Shown here: piece by piece, positions 1 to 10,089 of the stretch
Position numbering within the stretch: position 1 is the first letter of the stretch
Layout of the letters: every line of letters begins with the position of its first letter
NCBI GenBank assembly: GCA_963932465.1
Contig: OZ010794.1
Span: forward strand, 443,797,502 to 443,861,501
Reading direction: 5' to 3'
Origin: Maratus speciosus
Lineage: Eukaryota > Arthropoda > Arachnida > Araneae > Salticidae
DNA length: 64,000 bases
Made by a program: the position numbers and the translations under genes
The notes under the pieces: model-generated
Database searches by the model: none
Told to the model about the DNA's origin: nothing
Seen by the model: the letters and a program-made list of their open reading frames with translations, nothing else

Positions 1-226
1 AATTTCTTTATAGAACAAGATAAAAATATTAAATTTAAAATTTTTGCGCAAAAAAAAAGAAGTAAATATCTTTGGAAAGTATTGCAGGATTTTGAATACC
101 TTAAGATACTACATTTTTTATACTTCATATTTCATTGTATATAAAATAAATTGTAAAGTTTCTAATAACGTGAAAAAGCAACTTATTTCATAGTAACTTT
201 ACAGTAAATTTAGAAAAGATAAAAAA

Positions 227-552
227 TATATTATTTGAAGATGATGTGAATCAGTCTTCTTAGATTTTTATTTTTTTGTCTCCGTCTTTAATTTCTATAT
301 AAAACTAATCTTTCAAAATATAAGTTAAATATTACTCAATCTACACACACGCACACACACACACACACACCAAAAAGAGGACTCTCTGGCGATCCTAATA
401 TTAAGCTTTATTTAATATCGAAACTCCCTTTTTTTTTTTTCGTTAATTTGAGCAATAATTATTTTATATTCCGAAAAAATAGTTTTATAATCAAAGGCAG
501 AAAAAAAATGAAAAGTGAAGAAGACTGATTCACATCATCTTCAAACAATATA
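227..552. mobile_element. Small inverted-repeat element (MITE candidate)
   Basis: Inverted arms of 34 bp at 227-260 and 519-552 match at 33 of 34 positions (core GAAGATGATGTGAATCAGTC on the left). The interior is AT-rich with an AC microsatellite at about 342-370 and no open frame. A TA microsatellite follows the right arm, so any target duplication is obscured. The shape fits a non-autonomous DNA transposon, but no family is recognised. Confidence 0.55.
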
Positions 553-1296
553 TATATATATATATAGTTTTTTTATTTTGTTTGAAAGTTTTCGAAATTT
601 ATTGTAAAAAAGTTACGAGGAAATACATTGTTTTTTGATGACCTTAGAAACGCTACAATTTATTTAAATTCCATAATAAAATATGCCGTTCAAAAACATC
701 CAAAACTTTCCTAAGATTTTTTCTTTCCGAAAACTTTTTGATTGAACATTTTGATTTTGTACTAATCGGACATTCTCATTGGATGTTATTAAAAGATTTT
801 ATATATTTATATACAGATAGATATATTATACAACAAGTCATTAAAATTGATACAGCAAGCATTTAATAATAATTGAAAAAAAAGAAAAGGAAAATCTTTT
901 GGAAATTTTGGATAATTATTTTGTTTGAGTAAACAACGATAGAGCGCACATGGGCTTAAATATTAGCATAAATGTTATATTTAGTATACAGAAGTTTTAG
1001 TAAAAGTATATGGTCAATTATTTTTGGGGCATATGCAGCGCTTGGTCACACTGCTAATTATTTTTGCAGGAACTATGATATAATTAGCTTTCTTGGTATT
1101 GCGCGTTGTTTATTTAAAGCAGATTAATAAGATTGTGCGTGATGATTTGTTAGACTATGTTTTAATAAGCATTTCAATTACTTTTTTTCAAATTAATATT
1201 AGTTTTTGTTATTTTAAGTTAACATTTCCTTTTAAAAAGATAGCGTATCACAAAGAAAAATCAATCTAAATCTACAAAAAATTGTTTGCAGTATTT

Positions 1297-1327
<31 letters not shown>

Positions 1328-1739
1328 CGCTTATTATTAGTGTTAAAAATTAGTTTCAAAACTTATAATATTTTCCCAGTTATTTTATATTTAAGTAGAA
1401 TTTCTTGAAATTTTGGTGTATTTATACCCATATTTGCTTAAGAAGAACTTATAAAACTTTTCTTTTTATACCATTTAAAAATATAGAATAAGATCTTTCT
1501 TGTGATACTAATTAAATATTTGTAGGTTAACATGTTATATTTTTATTAATTTTCAAAGAAAAACCCTTGCTTGGTTAAAAAAAAAAATTCATTTTTGTTT
1601 TCCATTTTATAAATAACTATCCGTCATATCACTTTGAAATTTTGACAACTGAAAATCTGAACATTTCACTCTCGTTTAAAAAAAAAGATTATGAAAATAT
1701 CTTAATTAGGCGTGTGTCGATGGTATTTTTACTAAACAG
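553..1739. other. AT-rich stretch without recognised genes
   Basis: Holds a short TA tract just after 550, a 30-odd-base A run at about 1297-1327, and otherwise featureless AT-rich sequence. No open frame, RNA gene or repeat end was recognised. Confidence 0.6.
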
Positions 1740-1996
1740 AGAAAACAATATCAACCGCTTTAAAATCTCTTTCCAAAGACGCACTTCCGACAATATATGC
1801 TTTTCTCACTCCCTTCAATGGGGTCGGAAGTTTTCGTGGAGATCTCGATGACAGTAATCCGATGGAAGACGTTCTCGATTGTGTCGTGGTAGCATTTATT
1901 TCAGGGTCATCGGAATGCAACGTCACATCGGGAAATGCAGAAGATTTTACGAGAAAGGGGAGAATTCGATCTGTTCGTGGTAGGCCTCATGGTTAG
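1740..1996 (+). CDS. Unassigned open frame, possible host exon
   Basis: The plus frame holding codons at 1742, 1745 and so on is open for about 85 codons and ends at TAG 1994-1996. That is long for such AT-rich DNA, and this block is visibly richer in G and C than its surroundings. There is no ATG near the left end. Instead the frame follows a plausible splice acceptor (pyrimidine-rich run ending CTAAACAG at 1739), so an internal or last exon is more likely than a whole gene. The product would include LTPFNGVGSFRGDLDDSNPM and later an SGSSECNVTSGN segment. I recognise no family. The right end runs into a truncated dispersed repeat, so the last codons may not be original. It could also be a fragment of an unknown mobile element. 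Function is not claimed. Confidence 0.35.
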
Positions 1997-2117
1997 GTGA
2001 CCCTAAATATGGATTATCAATTGCAGGAAAATCCGAGTATATTTACGGGAGTTAGAGCGTGGACAGACGGACAGACGAACCGAATGCATAAACAATCTTC
2101 ACCTTTGTTGGAAAGTG
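1988..2117 (-). repeat. Truncated copy of the 800-bp dispersed repeat
   Basis: The minus strand reads like the first 130 bases of the elements at 15283 and 36117: CACTTTCCAACA end, then TTTATGCATTCGG, a GTCTGTCC tetranucleotide run, and a GCTCTAACTCCCGTAAATAT segment. It ends at TTAA 2118-2121. The copy is cut off after the GGGTCACC segment. Confidence 0.75.
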
Positions 2118-2549
2118 TTAAAAATGGATGAGTATAGCAATTTGAAATTCTAGGGCGCCTGCCGTTTTGAAACAGGAGATTTTTTCTCCATAATCGATCG
2201 TAAGTTAGGTGTTTTAGTAAACGTGGTTTTTGAAAATTTATTATCAATGTTGCTGCTCCTATACGCTTAAAACAACAATCATTTCCGCGAAAGTTCCGCT
2301 CAGTTTCTGAAATTCTCATTCAAATTCAGTATTGACAAAACTAGAAATCTTCTACAGTTGGGTTCCACGTATTTCAGTTTCATGTGTTTGAGTAAAATTA
2401 GCTGAATCCTTAAAAACAGGGAAGAGTGAAGTTGTCTTTTCCTCCCGGTACAAGCCCAAAAGACTTTTTTTTTTCGTCTTGAAGAAAAATAATGTGGTTA
2501 TTTTTTTTATTTGGGGGAGAGGGGGGGGGGGGAGTCGCACAATTTCTTC

Positions 2550-2590
2550 CTGCCCCGGGCGCCAAAAAACGTAGCTACGCCACTGTTTAG
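2550..2590 (-). mobile_element. hAT-like terminal sequence
   Basis: On the minus strand the sequence starts CAGTGGCGTAGCTACG and continues GGCGCCCGGGGC, next to a long G run at 2521-2533. This is the form of hAT-type ends common in arthropod genomes. The partner end was not found, so only the terminus is called. Confidence 0.45.
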
Positions 2591-2819
2591 CACAGCAGTC
2601 TTTGAAGTGTGAGTTATTAATGATTGTTTGTTAAAAATATCGCAAAAAAATTCTTTGTTGTAGCAACACATTACTTAATATATTGTAATATAAATTCAAA
2701 ATTTGGTTCTGCATGCGAGAAAATTAGCTAAGTTTGCAAATTTTCAGTTAAAATGTAAGCACTCAACCTGGATCAAGGCTTAAGTCTTCTGCTAGCGGTG
2801 TTTGCGCCTGCGTATACTA

Positions 2820-2935
2820 GCATCCTGGTGGTGCAGTGGGTAGAGTAACAGATCAACAAACCACCAGCTGTGGCGTCTGACGTCACCTGTATAAGGTCCA
2901 TTATCGTGATACCCGCTACAGCTTCTTAGTATTGC
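2820..2935 (+). repeat. Possible tRNA-derived SINE fragment
   Basis: TGGTGCAGTGGGTAGAG at about 2828 resembles a tRNA A box. The expected B box about 40 bases on is poor (GGCGTCTGACGTC). No cloverleaf can be drawn. Weak call. Confidence 0.25.
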
Positions 2936-3209
2936 AGAATGACGTACGTAATGTGTATATCTCACATTGCAGTAAACATTTAGAACTCGCGCGATTACGG
3001 GTTGAATTTAAAAAAAGGCCAAAAATTCGTCGAAAACATAAAATACATAAAATAAAAAATATATATTTAAAATGTTCGAATTTTTTGCCACAATCGTTCA
3101 TGGGGCCCCTACTAGCAACCCGTATGCCGAATTTCGTAGCCTTGCGCACGGTGATTTCCGAGTTTTTTACGTTACATATAGGTACGTGCACGGATTTTAA
3201 TAGGGTTGA

Positions 3210-3245
3210 CTAGCTGGCTCCGCCCGCTAGCGGGGCCCTCCTTTT
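3210..3245 (-). mobile_element. Possible Helitron 3' end
   Basis: On the minus strand a short palindrome (CCCGCTAGCGGG) is followed about 11 bases later by CTAG and then T. A terminal hairpin followed by CTRR before a T is the Helitron 3' signature. No 5' end was identified on this strand, so the GC-rich array to the right may or may not belong to it. Confidence 0.35.
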
Positions 3246-3329
3246 ATCGGAGCCCCTCCTTTTTATGAACCTCTAATATATCGAGGCCTCTAATAATATG
3301 AAATCTCGAAGTGAACGAGCCTCGAATCG

Positions 3330-3450
3330 AACTAACCTCGAATCGGGTCCCCGCTGCCTACGGCATCGTATAGTAGTCGTGCTGCGCACGCACGGCAAAG
3401 GCTTGTGAAAAAGGCAATCTCGTTCGAACAAACCTCGAACCGGGGCTTTT
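3330..3450. repeat. Left part of a GC-rich 95-bp tandem array
   Basis: One full unit, with CCCCGCTGCCTACGGCATCG, the near-palindrome GTGCTGCGCACGCAC and CTCGAACC. The same unit recurs five times at 5100-5590. The array is split here by a LINE insertion. Confidence 0.8.
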
Positions 3451-3459
3451 TGGCCGCTT

Positions 3460-5032
3460 TCTTCTTAACAGACGTCGACCAATTTTCAAATTGAATAACA
3501 AAACTATCAAGTTTGAAAATACTATTCCCTATCTTGGCGTTATACTAGATCCAAAATTTAATTTTCAAGAGCATCTAACTCATACTAAAACAAAGGTAAC
3601 TCAATTTTTGAACGGATTCAAAAACCTAAAATCTCATAAAGGAGGAATATCTTCAAGTATACTGAAATTTTGGTACAACACCGTCGTATTAAAACAAATT
3701 AGCTACGCTTATGAAATTTGGTTTCCAAGCCTCAACTCGCATGGGATAAGAAAATTAAAGTCAGTACAACGTACAGCTCTCTTAAGCATTATCAAGACCT
3801 ATCGAAGTACTTCCTCTGACGCTCTCTGTGTCCTTACTGGTTCTCCCCCAATCGATACTTTGCTCAAGAACGATTATCATTTTTACGAACTAATTAAAGG
3901 AAGAAGATCATATAACCATAATGGCAAAATCATTAACAGCAACCACATTATGTCAAAACTAAACACCTTCGACTTTTCTTAATATTACAAGATAAACAAC
4001 CTCTTCTTTTTGGAGGAAAAATACGAAAAATTACTCCAAATCTATGACCCATCCATATATACCGATGGTTCTGTCATGAACGACGGAGTAGCATGTGCAT
4101 TTACAGTCTGTCTTAAAAACTCATTCGTATATGATTATGCAGTTAAACTTCATGTAGATAACTCGATCTACCAAGCTGAATTATTCGCAATTTACAAGGC
4201 AATGGAATGGTCCATTAACTCTTCTCATCATGAAATTCTTATCCTTACAGACAACCACTCATCCTATGACGCCCTTCAAATTGCATTTCCACGCAATTAT
4301 ATAATTTATAATATCTACAATCTTTTACTACATTTCCCTAACAAAAAGTTCTATATCTCATGGATTAAATCTCACATAGGTATACCTGGAAACGAAAGAG
4401 CCGATTTTCTGGCGAAGGCGGTTATAGATAACAACCAATACAACGATTGCCAGGAATTGCTTCTTCCACAATCCAAATTCAAATATATCTTTAGGCAAAA
4501 AACTCTGGATGAATGGCAACTCTCATGGACTCAGTCGACAAAGGGTCGCGATACTTACAGTATAATTAATAAAGTTGACATACAGTTCATCTGTGATCGC
4601 CCTACGTTACCTAACTATATTACTGGTCATGGAAGTTTCCCATCATTTCTACATAAAATTAAAAAAAGAGACTCACCACTTTGTTTATGCAGAAAGAGTA
4701 TTGGAAACGCTACACACTATATCTTTGGAAACTGCCCCATAATGAAACATCATTTCCATTTTGACAGAAACAAAACATTGAGAGAAAATTTGAATAACAC
4801 TCTTTTCAACGCAGGCAACTTCCAGAGACTTCTAGAAAATTACGACATTTTAAACAAACATTTTTCGTTTATTTCTAAGACTATAGCTAAACCTTAATCC
4901 TTTTTTTTTTTTACATTCTATTTAACCTGTAAATATATTTCAATATTTATTTATACATATGTGTCCGCACTGCCTTCAATAATAAGGCAGTATTTGTAAC
5001 ATGCTTTTTATGTTGTAATAAATGTGCGCCAC
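3460..5032 (+). mobile_element. 5'-truncated LINE with RNase H (I/R1/Jockey-like group)
   Basis: A non-LTR retrotransposon tail carrying the end of the reverse transcriptase, an RNase H domain, a cysteine/histidine motif, and a 3' UTR ending in an AATAAATG stretch at about 5025. Upstream protein domains are absent, as expected from incomplete reverse transcription. It sits inside a GC-rich tandem array, with array units directly on both sides. No clear target-site duplication was found, so both edges are approximate. Confidence 0.8.
3461..4897 (+). pseudogene. LINE ORF2 C-terminal part: RT end, RNase H, CCHC-like motif
   Basis: One continuous plus frame runs from about 3461 to TAA 4895-4897, broken only by a single in-frame TAA at 3980-3982. 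The first part holds the LINE hallmark YLGVILDPKFNFQEH from the C-terminal side of reverse transcriptase. The second part is RNase H. Counting from the TTG codon at 4010, the likely acidic catalytic residues are all present: D19 (YTDGS), E57 (QAELFAIYKA), D81 (LTDNHSS) and D132 (GNERADFLAK). Then comes a C-x-C-x8-H-x5-C motif (CLCRKSIGNATHYIFGNC). The family uses this protein to copy element RNA into target DNA. The RT catalytic core and endonuclease are missing, so the copy cannot be active. The open frame on both sides of one stop suggests a fairly young insertion. Confidence 0.8.
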
Positions 5033-5094
5033 GCTGCTTGCGCTGCCTGGCAGCCCCTTTTCCCCCTCGTGGACTTATTGTCCCTATACCTCAC

Positions 5095-5590
5095 GGCAGG
5101 CTGTCCACGAGTGGGCGATTTCGGTCCCCGCTGCCTACGGCACCGTATAGCAGACGTGCTGCGCACGCACTGCAAAGTCTTGGGGAAAAGGCTATCTCGC
5201 TCAAGTGAACCTCGAACAGTGTCCTCGCTGCCTGCGGCACCATATAGCAGGCGTGCTGCGCACGCGCTGCAAAATCTTGTAAAAAAGGCAATTTTGCTCG
5301 AACGAACCTCGAACCGGGTCCCCGCTGTCCTACGGCACCGTATAAGAGGCGTGCTCTGCACGCACTGCGAAAAAGACAATTTCGCTCGAACGAACCTCGA
5401 ACCGTGAACCCGCTGCCAACTGCACCGTATAGCAGGCGTGCTTCGCACGCACTGCGAAATCTTGTGAAAAAGGCAGTCTAGCTAAAACAAACCTTGAACC
5501 GGGTACACGCTGCCTACGGCACCGTATAGCAGGCGTGCTGTGCACGCACTGCAAAATCTTCTGAAAAAGCTAATCGCGCTTGGTGGCCAA
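5095..5590. repeat. GC-rich tandem array, period about 89-98 bp
   Basis: Five diverged units start near 5127, 5221, 5319, 5408 and 5505. Each carries CGCTGCCTACGGCACCG, TATAGCAGGCGTGCTG, GCACGCACTGCAAAATCTTG and a CTCGAACGAACCTCGAACC linker. The array is far richer in GC and CpG than the window, so long open frames on both strands here are composition artefacts. Confidence 0.85.
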
Positions 5591-5818
5591 AGTGGGTGGA
5601 TGGACACTTCGGATTCATAATATGATTAAAGGTCACAGACCTTTCCAACGATATATCTCATGAGGGTATCGGCCAAATTTAGAAAGTGCCACTCAGGGGG
5701 GGGGGTGCAAAGTAGGGGGATAAACACCTCAGATGCATAATATAATTAAGCGCTCACAGACATTTTCAACGATATATCACATGACGGTTGTCGCCAAAAT
5801 TTAGAAAAGTGCCCCAAT
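5588..5818. repeat. Two-copy tandem repeat, period about 120 bp
   Basis: Diverged units begin CAAAGTGGGTGGATGGACAC (5588) and CAAAGTAGGGGGATAAACAC (5708). Both continue through CACAGAC, CAACGATATATC and CCAAATTTAGAAA segments. Confidence 0.65.
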
Positions 5819-6565
5819 TATCAACCCTTTATGGGTCCGTAACGGGGCCGAGAGTGACAGGAGGGAGAAATTTTTTAATGCTAGTTTTGATATGTATGAA
5901 GCTTAAGCTTCCAATAGACAAGTCACATCAAAAAATGAAAATCGCCTCCCCCCCCCCCCCGCCCGTCAACTGTCGTATGGGAAAAACCGGAAAACAGAAA
6001 TAGCAAACAGATCGGCGAGGAAAAGTTAGCTATGCTAGAACTTTTCTCCCCGCTGTAGCTTCCATAGAGGCAAAGTTATAGCCTTTTAAAGATTGAAATG
6101 AAGTGGAGAAATGGGCAAAAAAAAGTGAGTAACGAACAGGGGTCCACAGCCCCGGGGGTGCCTTGTAGCCAGAAACTGTTAGGTAATGTTGGGTAGAGAA
6201 TTAAATGAGCGAAATTTTAAGGTGTATGTTGGGTGGGGGGGGGGGGGGTGTGCAAACCTCCCCCACCCACAGGATGGCCCTTAAAAACTGGTCTTTTAAA
6301 ACCAATGTGCCTAGACCCCAAAAGTACTTAAATTGTTGTTAAATTGTATTTTCAATGTAAGTTGACCCCAGCAGACCTGGATATGATGTATAATATGCAA
6401 AAAAAAGTAAGATATTTGCTGAAATTACTATTCGGAAATAGTGGTAACAGAACTTTTCTCATTTAATATTAATTTTTAGTACATCTAAATAGTTCCTTGA
6501 TTCTGAATAAGAACAGTTTGAAGTTTATAATAATTTTTTTTTATTAAAATACATATCTTCCAAGT
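5819..6565. other. Unassigned stretch with C and G runs
   Basis: Contains C and G homopolymer runs (about 5947-5960 and 6231-6248) and no recognised gene. The style resembles degraded repeats, but I could not assign it to a family. Confidence 0.5.
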
Positions 6566-7500
6566 ATACAAAACAAATAGGTGTTGCTATCCAACGTACA
6601 ATTTATTCACAAGTTTAACATAAAACTCTACGTTTCGGTTTAATCTTTAAAACCTTCATCAGGACAAAAATTTTCTAAAATATAAATCGACAACAAACTC
6701 TTTACATGCTACATTTTGAAAACAATTCAAAATACAAATCAGTCTAACGGAAACCTCTTACTCCCAAATAAACAGTTCAGTGGCGCCATCTTTTAACCAA
6801 AGATACTAACGATGAAAGAAATGCTGAAAAAAGTGGAATTTTCATTGAGATTTCAAAATAGAAAGCCATATTTCTGGGATGTGAAAGGAAACATTATCAT
6901 TACACACTTCATGGTTTCTTAGACGAATTTCTAAAGATTCACAAATAATAGCATTGCGCGGAATAACTTGCTTGGAAATAACTTTAGCATGGTCAAAGTC
7001 TATAAATGAAATGAGTCCTTTATGGTAGCTTCTTGAGAGTGCTGTAGAAAATTTACGAAACTTCAAATCATTTTTATGTTCTTGCAATCTTTCGAAAAAT
7101 CGACGTTTAGTCATACCAATATAGGAAGAGGATTTACAGATGGGACCACCTCTTCCTATATGCTAATGATAATGTTTCCTTTCACATCCCAGAAATATGG
7201 CTTTCTATTTTGAAATCTCAATGAAAATTCCACTTTTTTCAGCATTTCTTTCATCGTTAGTATCTTTGGTTAAAAGATGGCGCCACTGAACTGTTTATTT
7301 GGGAGTAAGAGGTTTCCGTTAGACTGATTTGTATTTTGAATTGTTTTCAAAATGTAGCATGTAAAGAGTTTGTTGTCGATTTATATTTTAGAATTTTTTT
7401 CTCCTGATGAAGGTTTTAAAGATTAAACCGAAACGTAGAGTTTTATGTTAAACTTGTGAATAAATTGTACGTTGGATAGCAACACCTATTTGTTTTGTAT
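6566..7500. mobile_element. Penelope-like element remnant with inverted arms
   Basis: Near-identical inverted arms of 336 bp, 6566-6901 and 7165-7500, flank a 263-bp centre that encodes part of a GIY-YIG endonuclease on the minus strand. Each arm carries the Penelope-type end motif CCTGATGAAGGTTTTAAAG followed by AAACCGAAACGTAGAG. Penelope-like elements are retroelements with an RT plus GIY-YIG endonuclease. They often insert as partial copies with inverted or tandem terminal repeats. Here two 3' ends lie in opposite orientation and the RT is absent. Confidence 0.75.
6842..7155 (-). pseudogene. Penelope-like GIY-YIG endonuclease, C-terminal part
   Basis: Reading leftward from about 7155, the frame gives CKSSSYIGMTKRRFFERLQE, in which YIG is the second half of the GIY-YIG signature. 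It continues through HKNDLKF, a HKG..FIDFDHA block, then IICESLEIRLRNHEVCNDNV and the end ILKSQ. This is the order seen in Penelope-like endonucleases: YIG, a conserved arginine/histidine helix, and a glutamate in a CESLEI/RESIEI segment. The usual start codon call at 7114 is an internal methionine. The frame is cut at the left arm junction near 7160, so the RT and the GIY half are missing. The related relic at 29861-30073 shares the SIEI...NDSFSFDIPILWL tail. Confidence 0.75.
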
Positions 7501-8096
7501 CGATATTACCTTTATTATTATAAGTCCTTTATAAGTCCTTCATAAGTCCTGATAAGTCCTTTATTATTATTATTCCAAGTATTTTTTAAAAAATCATCAA
7601 AAGTATCAAATAGCCTCAGTCCAGAGTGAGATATGCGGTTGAAATAGCTCAGACCTCAAAGTGTTAACAGAAGTAAAAAAAAAAGTTTTATAAAAACACT
7701 TTAATGAGCATTCGATGTTTATCTTAAAAACCATTCCTAATTTTTTGAAATTCACGTAGTTCCGAAACAAATTCAGTTACAACACGTTAGTTTGGCATAG
7801 ACCCCAATTATTGAAAATTCACCCATTCATTTATACTGATAGAAAGAGTGAACTCGCGAATTTATTGAAAATATATATAATTTTTGATTTGTTTCTTTTT
7901 TAGGATATGGCAACAGAAAAGAATTATTTATATTTTCTACAATTTTAGAGTTTAAAATTTCATTGTCGCAGTTCCACAGCCACTTAGCATATATTGGCGA
8001 GAGCGGTTTGGCGCACCATTAACTTCATTGTTGTTGTAACTCGTAAACACTTTATAATATGTAGGACAATTGCACCATAAAATATAATAAATAAGA
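7501..8096. other. AT-rich stretch without recognised genes
   Basis: A short imperfect tandem of TAAGTCCTTTATTATTAT type occurs at about 7520-7575, directly after the Penelope-like arm. It may be slippage at the insertion edge. Nothing else was recognised. Confidence 0.5.
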
Positions 8097-8378
8097 TGTA
8101 TATGTTAAAACACATAAACTTGCTCAATGGTACACATAAACAAAGACTTTTATATGAACTTGTACAAATAAAACTAACGATGAAGCAAAATATCAACGTT
8201 TCGAACTGCTTCTGCAGTCGTCTTCAGGATAAATATGATGTTGAAATGTTTAAAAGTCCAGAGACGAAAGCTTCCTGTCGAGTTTTGATCAGTTATATGA
8301 ATGGAAAACTGCAGTGAGTAGCATGAGATTTTTTTTTATGTGTACCAATAAGCAAGTTTATGTGTTTTAACATATACA
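8097..8378. mobile_element. Short inverted-repeat element, 282 bp
   Basis: Imperfect 44-bp inverted arms, 8097-8140 and 8335-8378, share AAAACACATAAACTTGCT and TGGTACACATAAA. The interior holds CAACGTTTCGAACTGCTTCT then GTCGTCTTCAGGAT, similar in style to the CGTTTCGG / CATCAGG end motif of the neighbouring Penelope-like element. It may be a non-autonomous relative of that class. The right edge abuts the pogo-like element exactly. Confidence 0.55.
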
Positions 8379-9005
8379 GTAGAACCTAGATTATCCGAAG
8401 TAATTGGGACCGACCCTTTTTCGGAAAATCGGAATTTTTGGATAATCGAGGATGCTTCAATTTTAAGATTAAGGAGAAATATGTGCAATATTTCTTATTA
8501 TGGTAACAAGTGCTTAATAAAAATAAAGCAATAGCAAAATAGAAACAAGAATAAATTTCCCGAATTTTAATTTTGAAATTAAGTACCTTTTACATATATC
8601 AAAAGGGTTTTGATTGCCTTTGGTATGAAGCGCTATCACGGAGTTTTTTAAATATAATTAGTTCACCAGTATCATAGTCTTTCTGCTGCTCCAGCCATGC
8701 CAAACCTTTTGCAAAACATTCAAAAACTTCAGAATTGCCAATTTGTTCGTTTTCTTCCTTCCACTCCGCAGCTTACGGGAACTAAAGTTAAATTCAAAGG
8801 AACTCTTAGAAAGGGGATCGAAAATATTTATATGTACTCGTAGTTCGGAAAGGACCGCTTGCACAGAAGGAATATGGTAGTTGTTAAAAAAAAAAAAAAA
8901 GTTTTCAAAATGGATTTTGCACACAAGGAATGTGATAGTGAAAAATAAAAGCTTTAAAAATGGATTTCGATTATCCGAGAGTTTCGGATAAAAGATATTC
9001 TACTA
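8377..9005 (-). mobile_element. pogo/Tigger-like element, internally deleted
   Basis: Ends CAGTAGAACCTAGATTATCC and, in reverse, TAGTAGAATATCTTTTATCC are flanked by TA at 8375-8376 and 9006-9007, the target duplication of this superfamily. Second matching blocks ATCCGAA and CGGATAA lie near both ends. At 629 bp it is far shorter than an autonomous element and keeps only the end of its transposase on the minus strand. Confidence 0.8.
8620..8775 (-). pseudogene. Tigger-like transposase, C-terminal fragment
   Basis: In the minus frame through 8700 the translation includes EVFECFAKGLAWLEQQKDYD, then TGELIIFKKLRDSA. This F..CF...L.WLE.Q pattern is characteristic of pogo/Tigger transposase C-termini downstream of the DDE domain. 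The catalytic domain is missing. The methionine-initiated frame that overlaps it on the same strand is a shadow. Confidence 0.65.
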
Positions 9006-9102
9006 TACATTTTATTTATCGTAAACACTTGTAAACATAAAGATTATTTGGCGATTTACCACCTGCGGCCGGATAACGGAGAAATGCCTTAAAATTAATT
9101 TA

Positions 9103-10031
9103 TCCTTCTATATATAAAAAAAAGTTTTGATTTGGAAATGGACCAATGAAAATCTGCGTAGATATTCCCGGAAGATCGCCATCCAATTTGAATGCTTAAG
9201 CATGGCCTTTCTTCGTTATTATTAAAAAAACTGTTGCATAAAAAAATATGAAAATCGGTAGTATTATAGAGAAATGTTTGATAAACACGCTGATGCAGAT
9301 AGTTTTCAAATCGAAGAATTATTTTAAGAGATATTTAATGCCAAAGTTGGACAAAATCGTTCCATTAAAAAAGTTTTATATGAGCAAAAACTGTACATAG
9401 GAATTTAATCATTTTTAGATCATTTTATGCATCAGAATTTCCCGGTGTGCAGATTGCATTTAGTTTTTTAATTTGACTCATTTTTTGAGGTTTTATTTCT
9501 ATTTTAAAATTAAATTTTCAGCATTTCGAGAGATATTTTTTAGATATTTTAGAAAATTGTATTAATTTAAACTGGTGTCAACTGTATAAACAGCGCAAAC
9601 AATGTTTGCTTCAAATAAAAAATTTATTTTACACGTGACTATTATAAACAGAAAATATAAAAAGCAGGAACTCATTGAAAATTACGTCATAAAAACTATA
9701 ATTATACGCGAATTTTAAAAGAGAAAGAATATTGTAAAATAATAAATTCATTAACATGCGTTAGAAGTCTTAAATAGGAGAATTTACGTCAAATTTATGT
9801 CACATCACACTTATTACGTAAAATGAACAAAAATAATATTGAAAAACAATTTAAATTAAAAAATTGCGCGAGACATTTATTTGATATTTTAAGATGATCA
9901 TAATATTTCATTTCTAACAAAAGTATTTTTACCTGAATATTAAAAAGAGAAAGAAAAGTTTGATGAAAATTACGTCAGATTATATGAACGGGGGTTGACG
10001 AGCGTAGCTCGTAGGGGGCAGAGCCCCCTAG
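9103..10031 (+). mobile_element. Non-autonomous Helitron
   Basis: Starts TCCTTCTATATATAAAA after a flanking A (9102). Ends with a hairpin GGGGGCAGAGCCCCC followed by CTAG at 10028-10031 and a flanking T. The 5' TC, 3' CTRR after a hairpin, and insertion between A and T without duplication are the Helitron hallmarks. The last bases GAGCGTAGCTCGTAGGGGGC match the end of the element at 55608-57096. No Rep or helicase sequence is present. Confidence 0.8.
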
Positions 10032-10089
10032 TTCATTTATAATTAAGTTTTAAAAATATTAGAATGTTATACTGTCATCGGAAACACAC

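Noticed and set aside
1296..1327. Long A runs as poly(A) tails of retrogenes
   Set aside because: This run and those at 17819, 40659, 42714, 44802, 55527 and 58205 mostly lie inside DNA elements or plain sequence with no retrocopy upstream.
5008..5448. 146-codon minus frame and overlapping plus frames
   Set aside because: They span the GC-rich 95-bp tandem array and repeat with its period. Open frames on both strands follow from composition.
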